Below are positions 14,871 through 22,721 of a stretch of 42,657 bases of DNA, in pieces. The translations under genes and the position numbers were made by a program. A model generated the notes under the pieces. That model saw nothing but the letters and a program-made list of their open reading frames with translations. It had not been told where the DNA came from and ran no database searches. Each line of letters opens with the position of its first letter. Positions within the stretch are counted from its first letter, which is position 1. Source of the stretch: CAYGYG01 sp964354155 (GTDB lineage Bacteria; Hydrothermota; Tepidihabitantia; SM23-42; CAYGYG01); contig CAYGYG010000023.1 in assembly GCA_964354155.1 (NCBI GenBank), positions 1 to 42,657 on the forward strand, read 5' to 3'.

Positions 14871-15806
14871 ATGAAGACGGCGGTCGTGGCGCTGGGCGGT
14901 AATGCCATCAGCGGTTCGGGCAAGGAAGACATTCACCGCCAGTTTGCCAATACCCGGAAAAGCCTTGATAGCATCATTGCGTTGGTCCGCGCCGACTACA
15001 ACCTCGCCATCACGCATGGCAATGGACCTCAGGTCGGCAATGCCCTGCTCCGCGTCGAACGGACGATGGCCGATATCCCGGTTCAGCCGCTCGGCGTGAT
15101 CGTCGCCGATACCCAAGGCAGCATGGGCTACATGATTGAACAGAGTCTTCAGAACCGCCTGATTCGAGAAAAAATCGACCGCCGGGTGGCGACGATCGTG
15201 ACCCAGGTGATCGTCGACCGCGACGACCCTTCGATCAAGAACCCATCGAAATTCATCGGTCCCTTCTACACCAAAGAACAGGCGGAACTGCTGGCCGATA
15301 AGTTCCGCTGGACCATCCGAGAAGATGTCGGGCGGGGTTTTCGCCGGGTGGTCCCCTCCCCGAAGCCCAAGGCGATTCTTAACCAAGAGATAATCCGGCG
15401 TTTGGTGAGCGACCGAACCATAGTCATTGCCGGAGGAGGAGGAGGCATTCCGGTCTACGTCGAGCCGGACGGCACCTACGAAGGCGTCGATGCGGTTATT
15501 GACAAAGACCTGGCTTCGGCGGTATTGGCTCGAGACATTGGCGCCGAAATTCTTTTGATTCTCACAAGTGTTGGCAAGGTGGCATTGAATTTCAAAAAAC
15601 CCAATCAGGTCGATTTGGACCTGCTCAAGGTCGAGGATGCGAAGCGCTACTTAAAAGAAGGGCATTTCCCGGCCGGCAGTATGGGGCCAAAGATTGAGGC
15701 CTCAGTTGATTTTATTAAAGCCGGAGGGAAAGAAGTAATCATTACTTCTTTGGAACGTGCTCAAGAAGCAATTGCCGGCCAGGCCGGTACGAGAATTGTT
15801 AAATGA
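14871..15806 (+). CDS. arcC: Carbamate kinase
   Basis: A 311-residue amino-acid-kinase-fold enzyme interconverting carbamoyl phosphate + ADP and carbamate + ATP. Family marks: ALGGNAI (7-13), THGNGPQVGN, GSMGYMIEQ, AGGGGGIPV, VDAVIDKDLASA and the C-terminal GSMGPKIEA. The length of about 310 is normal. No arginine deiminase or ornithine carbamoyltransferase gene lies nearby, so here it may work in fermentative ATP gain from another carbamoyl phosphate source or in nitrogen metabolism. The promoter -10 box ends 5 nt before the ATG. It ends 1 bp before a convergent T9SS cargo gene. Confidence 0.95.
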   Translation: MKTAVVALGGNAISGSGKEDIHRQFANTRKSLDSIIALVRADYNLAITHGNGPQVGNALLRVERTMADIPVQPLGVIVADTQGSMGYMIEQSLQNRLIREKIDRRVATIVTQVIVDRDDPSIKNPSKFIGPFYTKEQAELLADKFRWTIREDVGRGFRRVVPSPKPKAILNQEIIRRLVSDRTIVIAGGGGGIPVYVEPDGTYEGVDAVIDKDLASAVLARDIGAEILLILTSVGKVALNFKKPNQVDLDLLKVEDAKRYLKEGHFPAGSMGPKIEASVDFIKAGGKEVIITSLERAQEAIAGQAGTRIVK

Positions 15807-15807
15807 T

Positions 15808-16728
15808 TTAATCGAGCTTTACCACCTTTTTCGTGTGCACTTGGTGACCGCCTTCTAATCGGAAAAAGTAAACACCCGAAGCAACTTCTTCGCCTTTTTC
15901 ATTGGCGCCATTCCAGTGTATTCGATGTAGGCCGGGAAGATGGAATCCATCGCTTACCGTTTTCATAAGCGTGCCCTGAGTGTTATAGATTCTTATGGTA
16001 TATGTTCCTCTTTCCGTTATTTGGTATTCAATTTCAGTCGCATGACCAAATGGATTTGACCTGATCTTGAATTCGGGCGGCGTGATCTCATTATGCCTCT
16101 GCGATTCAACCCCAGTCATGCTATAGTAGACAACAAGTCGAGTCCGGCGGGTGGTATCAACTGCATATTCGCTGGGATAGAAAAAGATATGCTGGTTGAA
16201 GGCTCTATTGCCAACACCCAATGTGTCACTTGAATTATTCGGCATACTGCCCGGCATCGGTACGCGTGTTGGGTCGTCGGGGTCTTTGAGTTTAAAACTG
16301 CAGAAAGTGCGGTTGACATTGTAGTCGACCAGAAATATCGTTTTGACATCGATCGACTTTGTCCAACCTACGGCCGGACCAAAGCCCAAAGCTTGATGAG
16401 TTGAATCGGACGTCGGGATACGGTATATTACGGCCGCCGAGTCGGTTTCGCGCCAGGTCTGACTGTTTACATCCCAGAAATTCACATCTCCATCCCAGTT
16501 CGTTCCAACAAACCACACATAGGCCTTTATCAGAACCGAATCGATTCTCTTCCCGGTGGGAACGGAAGAGATATTGAATTCAAGAAAGGTATTTAGCCCT
16601 TCACCACCACCGAACGTTCTTATGAAACAATCTTCGACCGGGATAAGCTCCTGGACCAGACTCTGGGACCCGACGAGGGTTGGGAGAATAACAAACACTG
16701 AACAGAAAAGCAGACATCTATTTAGCAT
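15808..16728 (-). CDS. Secreted DNRLRE-like protein with FlgD-type and T9SS sorting C-terminus
   Basis: A 306-residue exported protein. Signal peptide 1-21 (ending LVGSQ), and AGGGAGGT before ATG 16728. Residues about 25-205 have the pattern of a DNRLRE/surface-adhesion beta domain: EDCFIRTFGG, LEFNISSVPTGKRIDSVLIKAYVWF, TRLVVYYS. Residues about 220-306 form a FlgD-Ig-like fold ending in a sorting signal (TIRIYNTQGTLMKTV, WNGANEKGEEVASGVYFFRL, TKKVVKLD). It is therefore probably a type IX cargo attached to the cell surface. The gene is visibly AT-richer than the neighbouring housekeeping genes. A divergent regulator lies upstream, and a 34-bp element shared with the region before another cargo gene starts 68 nt upstream of the ATG. 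Confidence 0.85.
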   Translation of the reverse strand: MLNRCLLFCSVFVILPTLVGSQSLVQELIPVEDCFIRTFGGGEGLNTFLEFNISSVPTGKRIDSVLIKAYVWFVGTNWDGDVNFWDVNSQTWRETDSAAVIYRIPTSDSTHQALGFGPAVGWTKSIDVKTIFLVDYNVNRTFCSFKLKDPDDPTRVPMPGSMPNNSSDTLGVGNRAFNQHIFFYPSEYAVDTTRRTRLVVYYSMTGVESQRHNEITPPEFKIRSNPFGHATEIEYQITERGTYTIRIYNTQGTLMKTVSDGFHLPGLHRIHWNGANEKGEEVASGVYFFRLEGGHQVHTKKVVKLD

Positions 16729-16796
16729 ATAACCTCCCTAAAAACAACAAAACCTTTCTTCCCCACACCCCTTCAGCGTGCTATAAAACAAGCTTC

Positions 16797-16830
16797 TTAC
16801 ACGATTTTGTCTCCCTACGGGACACAGGGA
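16797..16830 (-). repeat. 34-bp element, copy A (upstream of T9SS cargo gene)
   Basis: Plus-strand TTACACGATTTTGTCTCCC then TACGGGACACAGGGA. It matches 29 of 34 positions of the reverse complement of 31427-31460. The core GTCTCCC-TAC-GGGACAC is an imperfect inverted repeat. It sits in the 252-bp divergent region between the cargo gene at 16728 and the HTH/BTAD regulator at 16981. Confidence 0.75.
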
Positions 16831-16931
16831 TGGGACAGCACCCTAGTATATTCCTAATTGTGTCCAAAATTATGACTAATATATGCAATAACTGGGGATG
16901 TAATGGAACAAATCCTTGTTTTTCCTTGTTC

Positions 16932-16960
16932 TTGACAACTTGTTCAATATTATGTATCAT
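16932..16960 (+). promoter_or_regulatory. Promoter of the HTH-TPR-BTAD regulator
   Basis: TTGACA (16932-16937), a 17-bp spacer, TATCAT (16955-16960). ATG is at 16981, giving a leader of about 14 nt with no recognisable Shine-Dalgarno sequence. Confidence 0.75.
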
Positions 16961-16980
16961 ATTTCCGCAAGTGTGCAATT

Positions 16981-19212
16981 ATGGAAGTTGATAATAAAAC
17001 CAAGGTCGATGCGGTTAATCTATTTCTTCGAGGGCGATCACAGGCTGATATAATTTCTACCTACAAGGTGCATCCGGTCACTCTCTGGCGATGGGTGAAA
17101 AAATACCGTGATGGAGGTATTGAGAATTTGACAAGAAAAAGAAGATACAAACGTCCCTGGAATAGATTTCCTCTTGCTCTTGAAGAGAAAGTAGTCGCAC
17201 TAAAGGAGAAGAATCCCTCGCTTACCGTTTCTAATGCTTGCCAAATACTCGAAAAGAACAGAGTAAAAATCTCGAGAAAAGGTGTATGGAATGTTTGGCA
17301 GAGGTATGGTTTTGTCGCTTTCATAAAGGATAAAATTGGCGAGGTAACTGACTGCAGGAAATATCAGTCTATAAGTCCGGAGGTGAAAGAGAATGTTGGC
17401 CAAATAAAGGCCCTGCTAAACAATGGTAAGATTGAAGAAGCAGTAAACACCCTCAATTTATTGCCAGTCTGCCCTGAAGACAGTATCCTTACGGCCGTCC
17501 CAAAATATAACCTTTCACTAAGAAGACAGAGTGATCTGTTAATGCTCGAATCGGGCAAAATAAGTTTGAAACATTATCATAAAATGGCCACAAATTTAAG
17601 GGCAAAATTAGAAAGGAAAAGAATGTATTACACTTCTCTTCGAATCGGCGCAGAAGAAGGTGCTGCCCTGACATATCTGGAAAAGCCGAAAGAGCTTTTG
17701 AAACTAACCACCCAGTTAAGAACGAGGATGCAAGGGTTAAGAGATCCCTGGCTTCGTTTTACCTTTTCTTTGCTGGAAGGGTATGGCCTGGCAAGTTTAC
17801 TCGAGATTGGGGCGGCATTGAAATGTGTCAGTGAATGTAAAATAATAATTCGAAATCTCCCTAATGCCCATTTTCTTATGGGTGAACTGACTTCTCTGTA
17901 TTATAAACTTGGGAAATATCGAGAAGCAATATTTTGGGCAAAGAAAGCGCTTGGAGGGGTTACCGGCGAGTATCGGAAAGATCTCTATTCGGGTCTGGTC
18001 GGATACCTTACGGTCTCGGGTGATTACCATTACATTCCAAAGATCTTGAAAGATGAAGAATTGGAAAAATGGGGCTATCATACAAGGCTTCTTCTTTGTA
18101 ATGCCCTTTTTTGCCTTAATCAAGGTGATTTTCAGAAGGCGGCATCATTGGCCGAAGAAGCCCTGCTCTCATCGAGAAAGGAAGGGATTGGGGCATTTCT
18201 ATTCCAGGCGGTATTTGTCCTCGCCTGTTGTCGTGCTGCCGTGGGCGAGAAAAGAAAAGCACACATTCTTATCAGAAAATACAATCCATTGATTAAAAAA
18301 TATCATTTAGAAAGAGAATACTTTCTGCAACAGATTTTAATGGAAAATTCATGTCTACCTAAAGGAATAATCGAAATGCCCCCGATTCGCTTGGCCCATC
18401 TGTTCTGCCGGGCCAAAACGACGATGCGGGCTAGAGATTATCGCAAAGCATGGAGGTATGCACAAACCCAAAAACTTCTCGGGCTCTTTGAACGGCTTGC
18501 CCTGTTTTTTTCTGAACCAGTAGTACAACTCTTAAAAAAAGGGAAGAACCCAAAACTGCCAAGAACTTTTTTACGAATGCCGGTATTTCAAATTGACCCT
18601 CCGGTTTATCATCTCCAATTTCTTGGTAGTTTGCGCATCTCTAAACAAGAGAAATTAATATCCGGGTTGAAATTGGGACCAAAACATCGGGCATTCCTTA
18701 TTCATCTTTCAATGAATAGGAGTCGAAGAATATTATTAGACGACCTATATCATAACTTCTGGCCTCAAAGCTTGAAACCTTCAAGAAATCTCTCCCATCT
18801 TTTGGTGTATATCAAGAAAGCCCTAGGCCTACCGTCACATCTTTTGAAGATCCGGGGGGATTATTTAGTATGTAATTTCTATTTCACCACGGACTATGGC
18901 TCTTTTGGAGAAACCCTTGCGCAGGCAAAGGCCTTAGAGCGGGCCCCCGAGTGGAATTTGGCCCGGGCCGAGTATCTAAATGCATTTAAAATATTCAGGG
19001 GTGCGCCTTTTAGAAAGATGTACGATGACTGGTCCGAAACCGCGCGCCAGGCAATTTTGAATAAACTGGAGGGAGAAATGCTAACTTTTGCTCAAAGCTG
19101 CTTAGCACACAAAAACAAAAAAGAGGCAAAACGGGCGTTGGAAAGAGTCTTTAAGATTATTCCTTATTCCCAGGAGATAAAAGTCATGGTAGCATCGCTC
19201 CCCAAAAGTTAG
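16981..19212 (+). CDS. Transposase-type HTH / TPR / winged-helix-BTAD regulator
   Basis: A 743-residue protein with an unusual domain order. Residues 7-55 are a homeodomain-like HTH as found in IS630/ISL-type transposases (LRGRSQADIISTYKVH, then TLWRWVKKYRDGG), with a second winged-HTH-like unit at about 62-112. Residues about 210-510 are helical TPR-like repeats (YYKLGKYREAIFWAKKAL, LNQGDFQKAASLAEEAL). Residues about 540-632 resemble an OmpR-type winged helix (LQFLGSLRIS, LLDDLYHNFWPQ, NLSHLLVYIKKALG), and 635-743 a bacterial transcriptional activation (BTAD) domain as in SARP regulators. There is no catalytic transposase domain. AT-rich compared with neighbours, so probably acquired. Likely a DNA-binding regulator; targets unknown, the divergent cargo gene being the first candidate. 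Confidence 0.8.
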   Translation: MEVDNKTKVDAVNLFLRGRSQADIISTYKVHPVTLWRWVKKYRDGGIENLTRKRRYKRPWNRFPLALEEKVVALKEKNPSLTVSNACQILEKNRVKISRKGVWNVWQRYGFVAFIKDKIGEVTDCRKYQSISPEVKENVGQIKALLNNGKIEEAVNTLNLLPVCPEDSILTAVPKYNLSLRRQSDLLMLESGKISLKHYHKMATNLRAKLERKRMYYTSLRIGAEEGAALTYLEKPKELLKLTTQLRTRMQGLRDPWLRFTFSLLEGYGLASLLEIGAALKCVSECKIIIRNLPNAHFLMGELTSLYYKLGKYREAIFWAKKALGGVTGEYRKDLYSGLVGYLTVSGDYHYIPKILKDEELEKWGYHTRLLLCNALFCLNQGDFQKAASLAEEALLSSRKEGIGAFLFQAVFVLACCRAAVGEKRKAHILIRKYNPLIKKYHLEREYFLQQILMENSCLPKGIIEMPPIRLAHLFCRAKTTMRARDYRKAWRYAQTQKLLGLFERLALFFSEPVVQLLKKGKNPKLPRTFLRMPVFQIDPPVYHLQFLGSLRISKQEKLISGLKLGPKHRAFLIHLSMNRSRRILLDDLYHNFWPQSLKPSRNLSHLLVYIKKALGLPSHLLKIRGDYLVCNFYFTTDYGSFGETLAQAKALERAPEWNLARAEYLNAFKIFRGAPFRKMYDDWSETARQAILNKLEGEMLTFAQSCLAHKNKKEAKRALERVFKIIPYSQEIKVMVASLPKS

Positions 19213-19213
19213 G

Positions 19214-19993
19214 CTACCCTTCGCCGCCCTGACCGCTGATCACATCGGCCATCGAGTACCGTCCGGGTTTCTGTCCGACAATGAACCGCACTGCCTGGAT
19301 TACGCCCTGGGCAAAGGCTTTGCGGCTCGTGGCTGAATGCTTCAGCTCCAGCCGCTCGCCATCAGCGGCAAAGATGACGGTATGTTCGCCCACCACGTCA
19401 CCGCCGCGCAACGCCATAATCCCAATCTCCTCCTCTTTTCTGGGGCCGAGCACCCCCTTCCGCCCAAAGACAAACTGGCCGCTCCTTGCTTCTCTAATGA
19501 TTTCTGCTAGTTTCATGGCGGTACCTGACGGCGCGTCGTTCTTGTGTCGGTGGTGCATCTCGATGATTTCGACGTCATAGCCTTTCGGCAGATGACGGAC
19601 GGCCGTTTTTACCAATTCGAACATGAGATTGATGCCCATTGACGTGTTGGGCGAAAAGAGGAGAGCGAAACTCTTCCCGTAACTTGACACTTCCGCCTGT
19701 TCCCCTTCCGAAAACCCGGTTGTGCCGATCACCCAGGGGATCCCGGCCTTACCGCATTGCCTCAGGTTGGCCAGTGTTGCCCGCGGCGTTGAGAAGTCAA
19801 CAACACAGTCGGTCTTGCCGATTGAAGCGGTGATGTTATCGGTGATGAGGATCTCCTCGAACCGCTGGTCCACCATCGCATGGCCGGACTGTTCAACGCC
19901 CGTAATGATTTGAAGGTCCGCCTGGGTTTTAGCCAAAGCGATAAGTTCTCGTCCCATGCGCCCCAGGGCACCGATCAATGTAATTCGAATCAT
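19214..19993 (-). CDS. dapB: 4-hydroxy-tetrahydrodipicolinate reductase
   Basis: A 259-residue DapB, reducing the DapA product on the way to lysine and meso-diaminopimelate. The N-terminal Rossmann loop is GALGRMGREL; DFSTP and GTTGFSEGE follow; the signature HHRHKNDAPSGTA carries the catalytic His and Lys; GEHTVIF and the C-terminal dimer strand FAQGVIQAVRFI are also present. Of the possible starts, ATG 19993 places MIRITLIGALG at the family's normal N-terminus; the longer frame would overlap phoU. It lies 13 bp after the phoU stop and converges on the BTAD gene with one base between. No other dap gene is nearby. Confidence 0.93.
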   Translation of the reverse strand: MIRITLIGALGRMGRELIALAKTQADLQIITGVEQSGHAMVDQRFEEILITDNITASIGKTDCVVDFSTPRATLANLRQCGKAGIPWVIGTTGFSEGEQAEVSSYGKSFALLFSPNTSMGINLMFELVKTAVRHLPKGYDVEIIEMHHRHKNDAPSGTAMKLAEIIREARSGQFVFGRKGVLGPRKEEEIGIMALRGGDVVGEHTVIFAADGERLELKHSATSRKAFAQGVIQAVRFIVGQKPGRYSMADVISGQGGEG

Positions 19994-20006
19994 GGCGGGG
20001 CAGACA

Positions 20007-20681
20007 CTACTTCGTGCGGCCTTTCTCTTCGGCGTGGTGTTTGATGACCCGGGCCTGGGCAATGTAGATGACTTCTTCGCAGATATTGGTCGATAGGTCG
20101 GCGATTCGCTCCACGTTCCGACTGACGAGAATCAACTCCATCGCCCTTGGTATCGTTGTGGGGTCGGACATCATGTACGTCAGGAGCTCACGAAAGATCT
20201 GATCCCGCAGCTCGTCGACCCGGTCGTCTCTTTCACAGACCTTTTTTGCTTTAACCGCGTCGTTCTCGATGAAGCTATTGATGCTGTCTTTAAGCATTTC
20301 CGTGGCCAGCCGGGCCATCTTCGGAATGTCAATAAGCGGCTTGAGCTGTGGTTTTTCCGCCAAGGCCAGCGCGCACTGGCCGATGTTGACCGCATGGTCG
20401 CCCATGCGCTCAAGCTCGTTGTTGATCTTGATGGCGCCGACCAAGAAGCGCAGGTCGGTTCCAACCGGCTGTCGGAGTGCAAGCAGTTCGATACACTTCT
20501 CTTCGTTTTCGATTTCGAATTCGTCAATCCGCCGGTCGATCTCGAAGATTTCGTTGACCAGGTTGACCTTGCGCTCTTTGACGGCACGGATTGCCTTCCG
20601 AATCGACGCAATCGCAAGATCCGCCATTTCAAGAAGCCTTCTTTTGACATCCTTGAGCTCTTCATCAAGATGCCTTTCCAT
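20007..20681 (-). CDS. phoU: Phosphate transport regulator PhoU
   Basis: A 224-residue all-helical PhoU with the two three-helix repeats and their metal-binding motifs: ELERMGDHAVNIGQ in the first and RNVERIADLSTNICEE in the second. PhoU links the Pst phosphate transporter to PhoR signalling and limits phosphate uptake. Neither pst nor phoBR is in this window, so the gene stands alone with dapB. A longer frame runs to 20906, but ATG 20681 has AGGAGG eight bases upstream and gives the family's usual MERHLDEEL start and length. A promoter (TTGACA-16-TAGAAT) lies about 80 nt upstream. Confidence 0.93.
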   Translation of the reverse strand: MERHLDEELKDVKRRLLEMADLAIASIRKAIRAVKERKVNLVNEIFEIDRRIDEFEIENEEKCIELLALRQPVGTDLRFLVGAIKINNELERMGDHAVNIGQCALALAEKPQLKPLIDIPKMARLATEMLKDSINSFIENDAVKAKKVCERDDRVDELRDQIFRELLTYMMSDPTTIPRAMELILVSRNVERIADLSTNICEEVIYIAQARVIKHHAEEKGRTK

Positions 20682-20769
20682 CGAGAAACCTCCTGTGCGC
20701 CTGGCTCCGGCGCGACGGCGACCGCAATGGGCCGAATGCCTTTCCCGAGCTACCTCCAGTGCGCCCGTA

Positions 20770-20797
20770 ATTCTACTCGAAACACATAAAATGTCAA
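20770..20797 (-). promoter_or_regulatory. Promoter of phoU-dapB
   Basis: On the minus strand: TTGACA (20797-20792), a 16-bp spacer, TAGAAT (20775-20770). The phoU ATG is at 20681, leaving a leader of about 80 nt. Confidence 0.75.
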
Positions 20798-21013
20798 AGA
20801 CTTTCCGCGCCGTACAATTCCTCCTACATAGTGGAATCGGAATCACCGTAATTACGATACCTTCTTCAGCGGAGAGATCTAACCGAAGAACCCGGCGCCC
20901 GAGCATCGCCGTTCACCTGAGAATATTCTGATCGTCAGGTCGTCACAACTTCAAGAAAAGCAGACAAAGCAAAAAGCGTGCCCATAATTGTTTTGTTCAG
21001 CCATGCATTTTTC

Positions 21014-21041
21014 TTGACAACAAATTCGTTCTGGATAAGAT
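21014..21041 (+). promoter_or_regulatory. Promoter of dnaA
   Basis: TTGACA (21014-21019), a 16-bp spacer, TAAGAT (21036-21041). The leader to the GTG start at 21162 is about 115 nt and contains DnaA-box-like sequences, which would allow autoregulation. Confidence 0.75.
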
Positions 21042-21067
21042 GAATTACGTGCCCGCAAAAAGGTATT

Positions 21068-21150
21068 TGTGGACAATCCAAACGGAGGTTGTTATCTTCA
21101 AGTATTTCAATAGGTTATGGTCGATTTCTTTGTGGAAATCTTTGTGGAAA
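21068..21150. promoter_or_regulatory. DnaA-box-like cluster in dnaA leader
   Basis: TGTGGACAA at 21068-21076 is the reverse complement of TTGTCCACA, one mismatch from the DnaA box TTATCCACA. A perfect 12-bp tandem repeat TCTTTGTGGAAA fills 21127-21150 and contains two weaker TGTGGAAA boxes. Likely DnaA binding sites for autoregulation or origin loading. Confidence 0.65.
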
Positions 21151-21161
21151 GGTGTTGAGAA

Positions 21162-22526
21162 GTGGCGACGGTAGGAATTGTTCCGGAACCCAAGGTGCTC
21201 TGGGATAGTATCCTGGCCGGCATCAAGGGCCGCATCCCCGAAGAAAGTTTTGCCACTTGGTTCTCGGTCAGCAAAGGAACTGAACTGAAGGATGGTATTC
21301 TGCTGGTTGAGATGCCGAACAATTTTTTTATTGACTGGATTGAAGAGCACTACTCAACGATCATCGAGCAAGCGGTATCGACGGCCATCGGCAATAACCT
21401 GCGGATCGCCTTTAAGGCCAGCCTGCTTGCCGACGTCAAACCGAAAGGCCCCAGTGTGCTCAATGTCTTGCGCCGGAAACCCGCCCGGATCATCTATTCG
21501 GCCAATGGCACTAAGTTCAATCCCCGGTACACCTTCGATACCTTCGTGGTCGGCAAGTGCAATCAGTTCGCCCATGCCGCTTCGCTCGCCGTGGCCGAAG
21601 CGCCCGCCGAAGCATACAATCCCCTGTTCATCTACGGGGGCGTGGGACTGGGCAAGACCCACTTGATGCACGCGCTGGGCAATTTCGTGCAGAAGAACTC
21701 AAACAGCCTCAAGGTCCACTATACCCAGGCCGAAAGCGTCTTGAATGACCTTATCGATGCCATCCAGAACAACCGGCAGACTGATTTTAAGCGTAAGTAT
21801 CGGGACAAAGATATTTTGCTTATCGATGACATTCAGTTCTTGCAGGGAAAGGAACGCCTGCAAGAGGAGATCTTCCATACTTTCAATTACCTCTACGAGG
21901 CGCACAAGCAGATCGTAATATCTTCGGACCGTCCGCCCAAGGAAATTCCCACCCTCGAAGACCGGCTGCGCTCTAGGTTTCACCAGGGTCTGGTAGTCGA
22001 CATCCAATCTCCGGATCTGGAAACAAGGATTGCGATCCTCCACAAGAAAGCGCAGCTGGAAGGATTGAAGATCCCCCAGGGCGTCGCCTTCTACATCGCC
22101 TCCCGGGTCAAATCAAACATCCGCGAGCTTGAAGGTATGCTGATCCGCCTGTTTGCCGTTGCCTCGCTCTCCGGCTGTGAAGTCAGCGAGCAACTTGCCG
22201 AAGAGACGCTCAAGGATCTCTTCAGTACCGAGCGGCGCGTCACCAAAGAACTGGTTCTGAAAAGGGTCGCCGAGGAGTTTTCTCTCCCGGTGGAGGAAAT
22301 TCGGGGCCGCAAGCGGACCAAGAGTTATGCCCTGGCCCGACAGGTTGCGATGTATCTCATAAGAAACATGCTCGGCCTGTCACTCATGGAGATCGGTCAG
22401 CACTTCGGCGGCAAGGACCACACGACGGTGATTTATGCCATCCAGAAGATCGAAGACCTGCGCAAGAACGACTCGACGATCGATGAAATCGTGAAGCGCA
22501 TAAGTACAAGGATAAAAGGTGAATAG
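21162..22526 (+). CDS. dnaA: Chromosomal replication initiator DnaA
   Basis: A 454-residue DnaA with all four domains. Domain I at about 1-85 (VLWDSILAGIKGRIPEESFATWF) is followed by a short linker. The AAA+ core has Walker A GGVGLGKTH (159-167), Walker B LLIDDIQFL (219-227) and sensor region SSDRPP. The C-terminal HTH contains the signature GGKDHTTV (416-423), which reads the DnaA box. The start is GTG 21162; no strong ribosome site is visible (only AAAGG 12 bases upstream). Next comes a 195-bp spacer with origin features and then dnaN, the classic gene order at bacterial origins. Confidence 0.97.
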   Translation: MATVGIVPEPKVLWDSILAGIKGRIPEESFATWFSVSKGTELKDGILLVEMPNNFFIDWIEEHYSTIIEQAVSTAIGNNLRIAFKASLLADVKPKGPSVLNVLRRKPARIIYSANGTKFNPRYTFDTFVVGKCNQFAHAASLAVAEAPAEAYNPLFIYGGVGLGKTHLMHALGNFVQKNSNSLKVHYTQAESVLNDLIDAIQNNRQTDFKRKYRDKDILLIDDIQFLQGKERLQEEIFHTFNYLYEAHKQIVISSDRPPKEIPTLEDRLRSRFHQGLVVDIQSPDLETRIAILHKKAQLEGLKIPQGVAFYIASRVKSNIRELEGMLIRLFAVASLSGCEVSEQLAEETLKDLFSTERRVTKELVLKRVAEEFSLPVEEIRGRKRTKSYALARQVAMYLIRNMLGLSLMEIGQHFGGKDHTTVIYAIQKIEDLRKNDSTIDEIVKRISTRIKGE

Positions 22527-22528
22527 CG

Positions 22529-22713
22529 TGTGGAGAATCAGCTCGCTCGACAGTTTTCAACCTTTCTCCCACCCGCTGTCCCTCGTTGGCCAACAATCGC
22601 CCTCAACCCGAAGTTGTCTTCTTGCGCGACTTCGTCGGCGTTTCCACATATCCACAAATACTACTACTACAACAATTTTAAATATTAAATATAATATAGT
22701 TGTATTGAATAAG
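22529..22713. other. oriC: Candidate replication origin (oriC) between dnaA and dnaN
   Basis: The spacer holds an outlying DnaA-box-like TGTGGAGAA (22529-22537) and a tight pair GTTTCCACA (22640-22648) and ATATCCACA (22648-22656). Right behind the pair comes a TAC-TAC-TAC-TAC-AAC-AAT series (22659-22676), the form of the DnaA-trio that DnaA uses to open one strand. Then follows an almost pure A/T stretch (22674-22713). Order and polarity match the basal unwinding system described for Bacillus subtilis. No protein-coding gene is supported here. Confidence 0.85.
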
Positions 22714-22721
22714 GAGGCAAA

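Larger units (their letters stand above)
20682..21161. other. 480-bp intergenic region between divergent phoU and dnaA
   Basis: No gene seen. It holds the phoU promoter (20770-20797), the dnaA promoter (21014-21041) and DnaA-box-like sequences at 21068-21150. The middle (about 20800-21000) shows no recognisable element. Confidence 0.7.

Noticed and set aside
20682..20906. N-terminal extension of phoU
   Set aside because: The added residues are not PhoU-like, contain the promoter, and ATG 20681 has a strong AGGAGG.
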